From Lachnospiraceae bacterium UBA4711 (GTDB lineage Bacteria; Bacillota; Clostridia; Lachnospirales; Lachnospiraceae), in assembly GCA_002404515.1 (NCBI GenBank), contig DHJV01000145.1, positions 12,051 through 17,581 of the forward strand: a stretch of DNA of 5,531 nucleotides, written 5' to 3'. Of the stretch, positions 5,265-5,531 are shown in pieces; within the stretch, counting starts at the first letter, position 1, and every line of letters begins with the position of its first letter. Made by a program: the position numbers and the translations under genes. The notes below the pieces were generated by a model. It was not told the origin of the DNA, ran no database searches, and saw only the letters and a list, made by a program, of their open reading frames with translations.

Positions 5265-5531
5265 TTATTGATTATCGCGAATCTCGTCCAACTTCTCCTG
5301 CGTAATCTGGAGATGATCGATGATCCAATCATCGGATTTACCACATTCGAGATAAGCAACGATTTTACCTTTGACTTCGCCTTCAGACAGTCCCTCCTGT
5401 CTGCCAATTTCTTTTAATTGTACCAGTGCTTCACACATATTTACATCCTCCTTTTCCAATTCATGTTTTGGTATATTCATGTTACACGCCTCACTTATAA
5501 TGCCTGCCGTCAGTGAATCCAGATGCGACAG
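5265..5531 (-). CDS. C-terminal end of an Rpn-family (PD-(D/E)XK) nuclease/transposase-like protein, partial
   Basis: The minus-strand frame is open from the right edge to TAA at 5267-5265, giving 88 visible residues; the first Met is internal, so the gene begins outside the window. The sequence reads LDSLTAGIISEACN, then EDVNMCEALVQLKEIGRQEGLSEGEVKGKIVAYLECG, then DDWIIDHLQITQEKLDEI. This is the usual tail of Rpn-type recombination-promoting nucleases: an 'MC-AL' helix, an (R/Q)EG(L/R)-EG coiled segment, then a short helix-turn-helix-like end of the pattern 'ITxExLxEI'. These proteins carry a PD-(D/E)XK nuclease core at the N-terminus, which lies outside, so activity cannot be judged. The (QEG)n repeat is shorter than in many relatives. 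Such genes are often multi-copy in Lachnospiraceae. The family call rests on the tail alone. Confidence 0.7.
   Translation of the reverse strand: MSHLDSLTAGIISEACNMNIPKHELEKEDVNMCEALVQLKEIGRQEGLSEGEVKGKIVAYLECGKSDDWIIDHLQITQEKLDEIRDNQ

Overview
The window looks like chromosomal DNA from a spore-forming Clostridia, most likely a Lachnospiraceae gut anaerobe. The reasons are the leucyl-tRNA synthetase type, a small Cys/Gly-rich protein of the kind databases call 'chorion class high-cysteine', a ChW (clostridial hydrophobic W) repeat remnant, and the tail of an Rpn-type nuclease/transposase. This placement is inference from protein resemblance; no database search was possible.

Layout. Positions 1-1995 (+) hold the 3' four fifths of leuS, cut by the left edge and closed by a strong stem-loop at 2098-2145. 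Positions 2167-3025 (-) hold two short, closely spaced genes of unknown function that converge on leuS. The upstream gene has a Met-rich and Pro/Asn/Gly-rich tail, and its promoter region matches the sigma-E (mother-cell sporulation) pattern. Positions 3125-3213 hold two hairpins, one of which is a good minus-strand terminator. Positions 3231-3473 (-) encode an 80-residue Cys/Gly-rich protein built from two copies of a 30-residue unit. It has a strong ribosome binding site and a promoter that fits both sigma-K and sigma-A. Positions 3600-4514 (+) encode, divergently, a two-helix membrane protein of unknown function with its own extended -10 promoter.

The right end is accessory and partly decayed. 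Positions 4515-4962 contain no conventional long gene. They do contain a promoter-like site, a strong Shine-Dalgarno sequence and a small ORF that runs into a run of nine G; one added G would extend it from 43 to 92 codons, so it is either phase-variable or broken. Positions 4963-5205 are the C-terminal end of a ChW-repeat surface protein with no usable start, a gene remnant. A shared stem-loop (5228-5261) separates it from the C-terminal end of an Rpn-family protein on the minus strand, which runs off the right edge.

The most coherent functional reading is that the minus-strand genes between 2167 and 3512 are mother-cell sporulation genes for spore surface proteins. This rests on promoter-like motifs plus protein composition and is a hypothesis. 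No tRNA, rRNA, CRISPR array or intact mobile element was seen.
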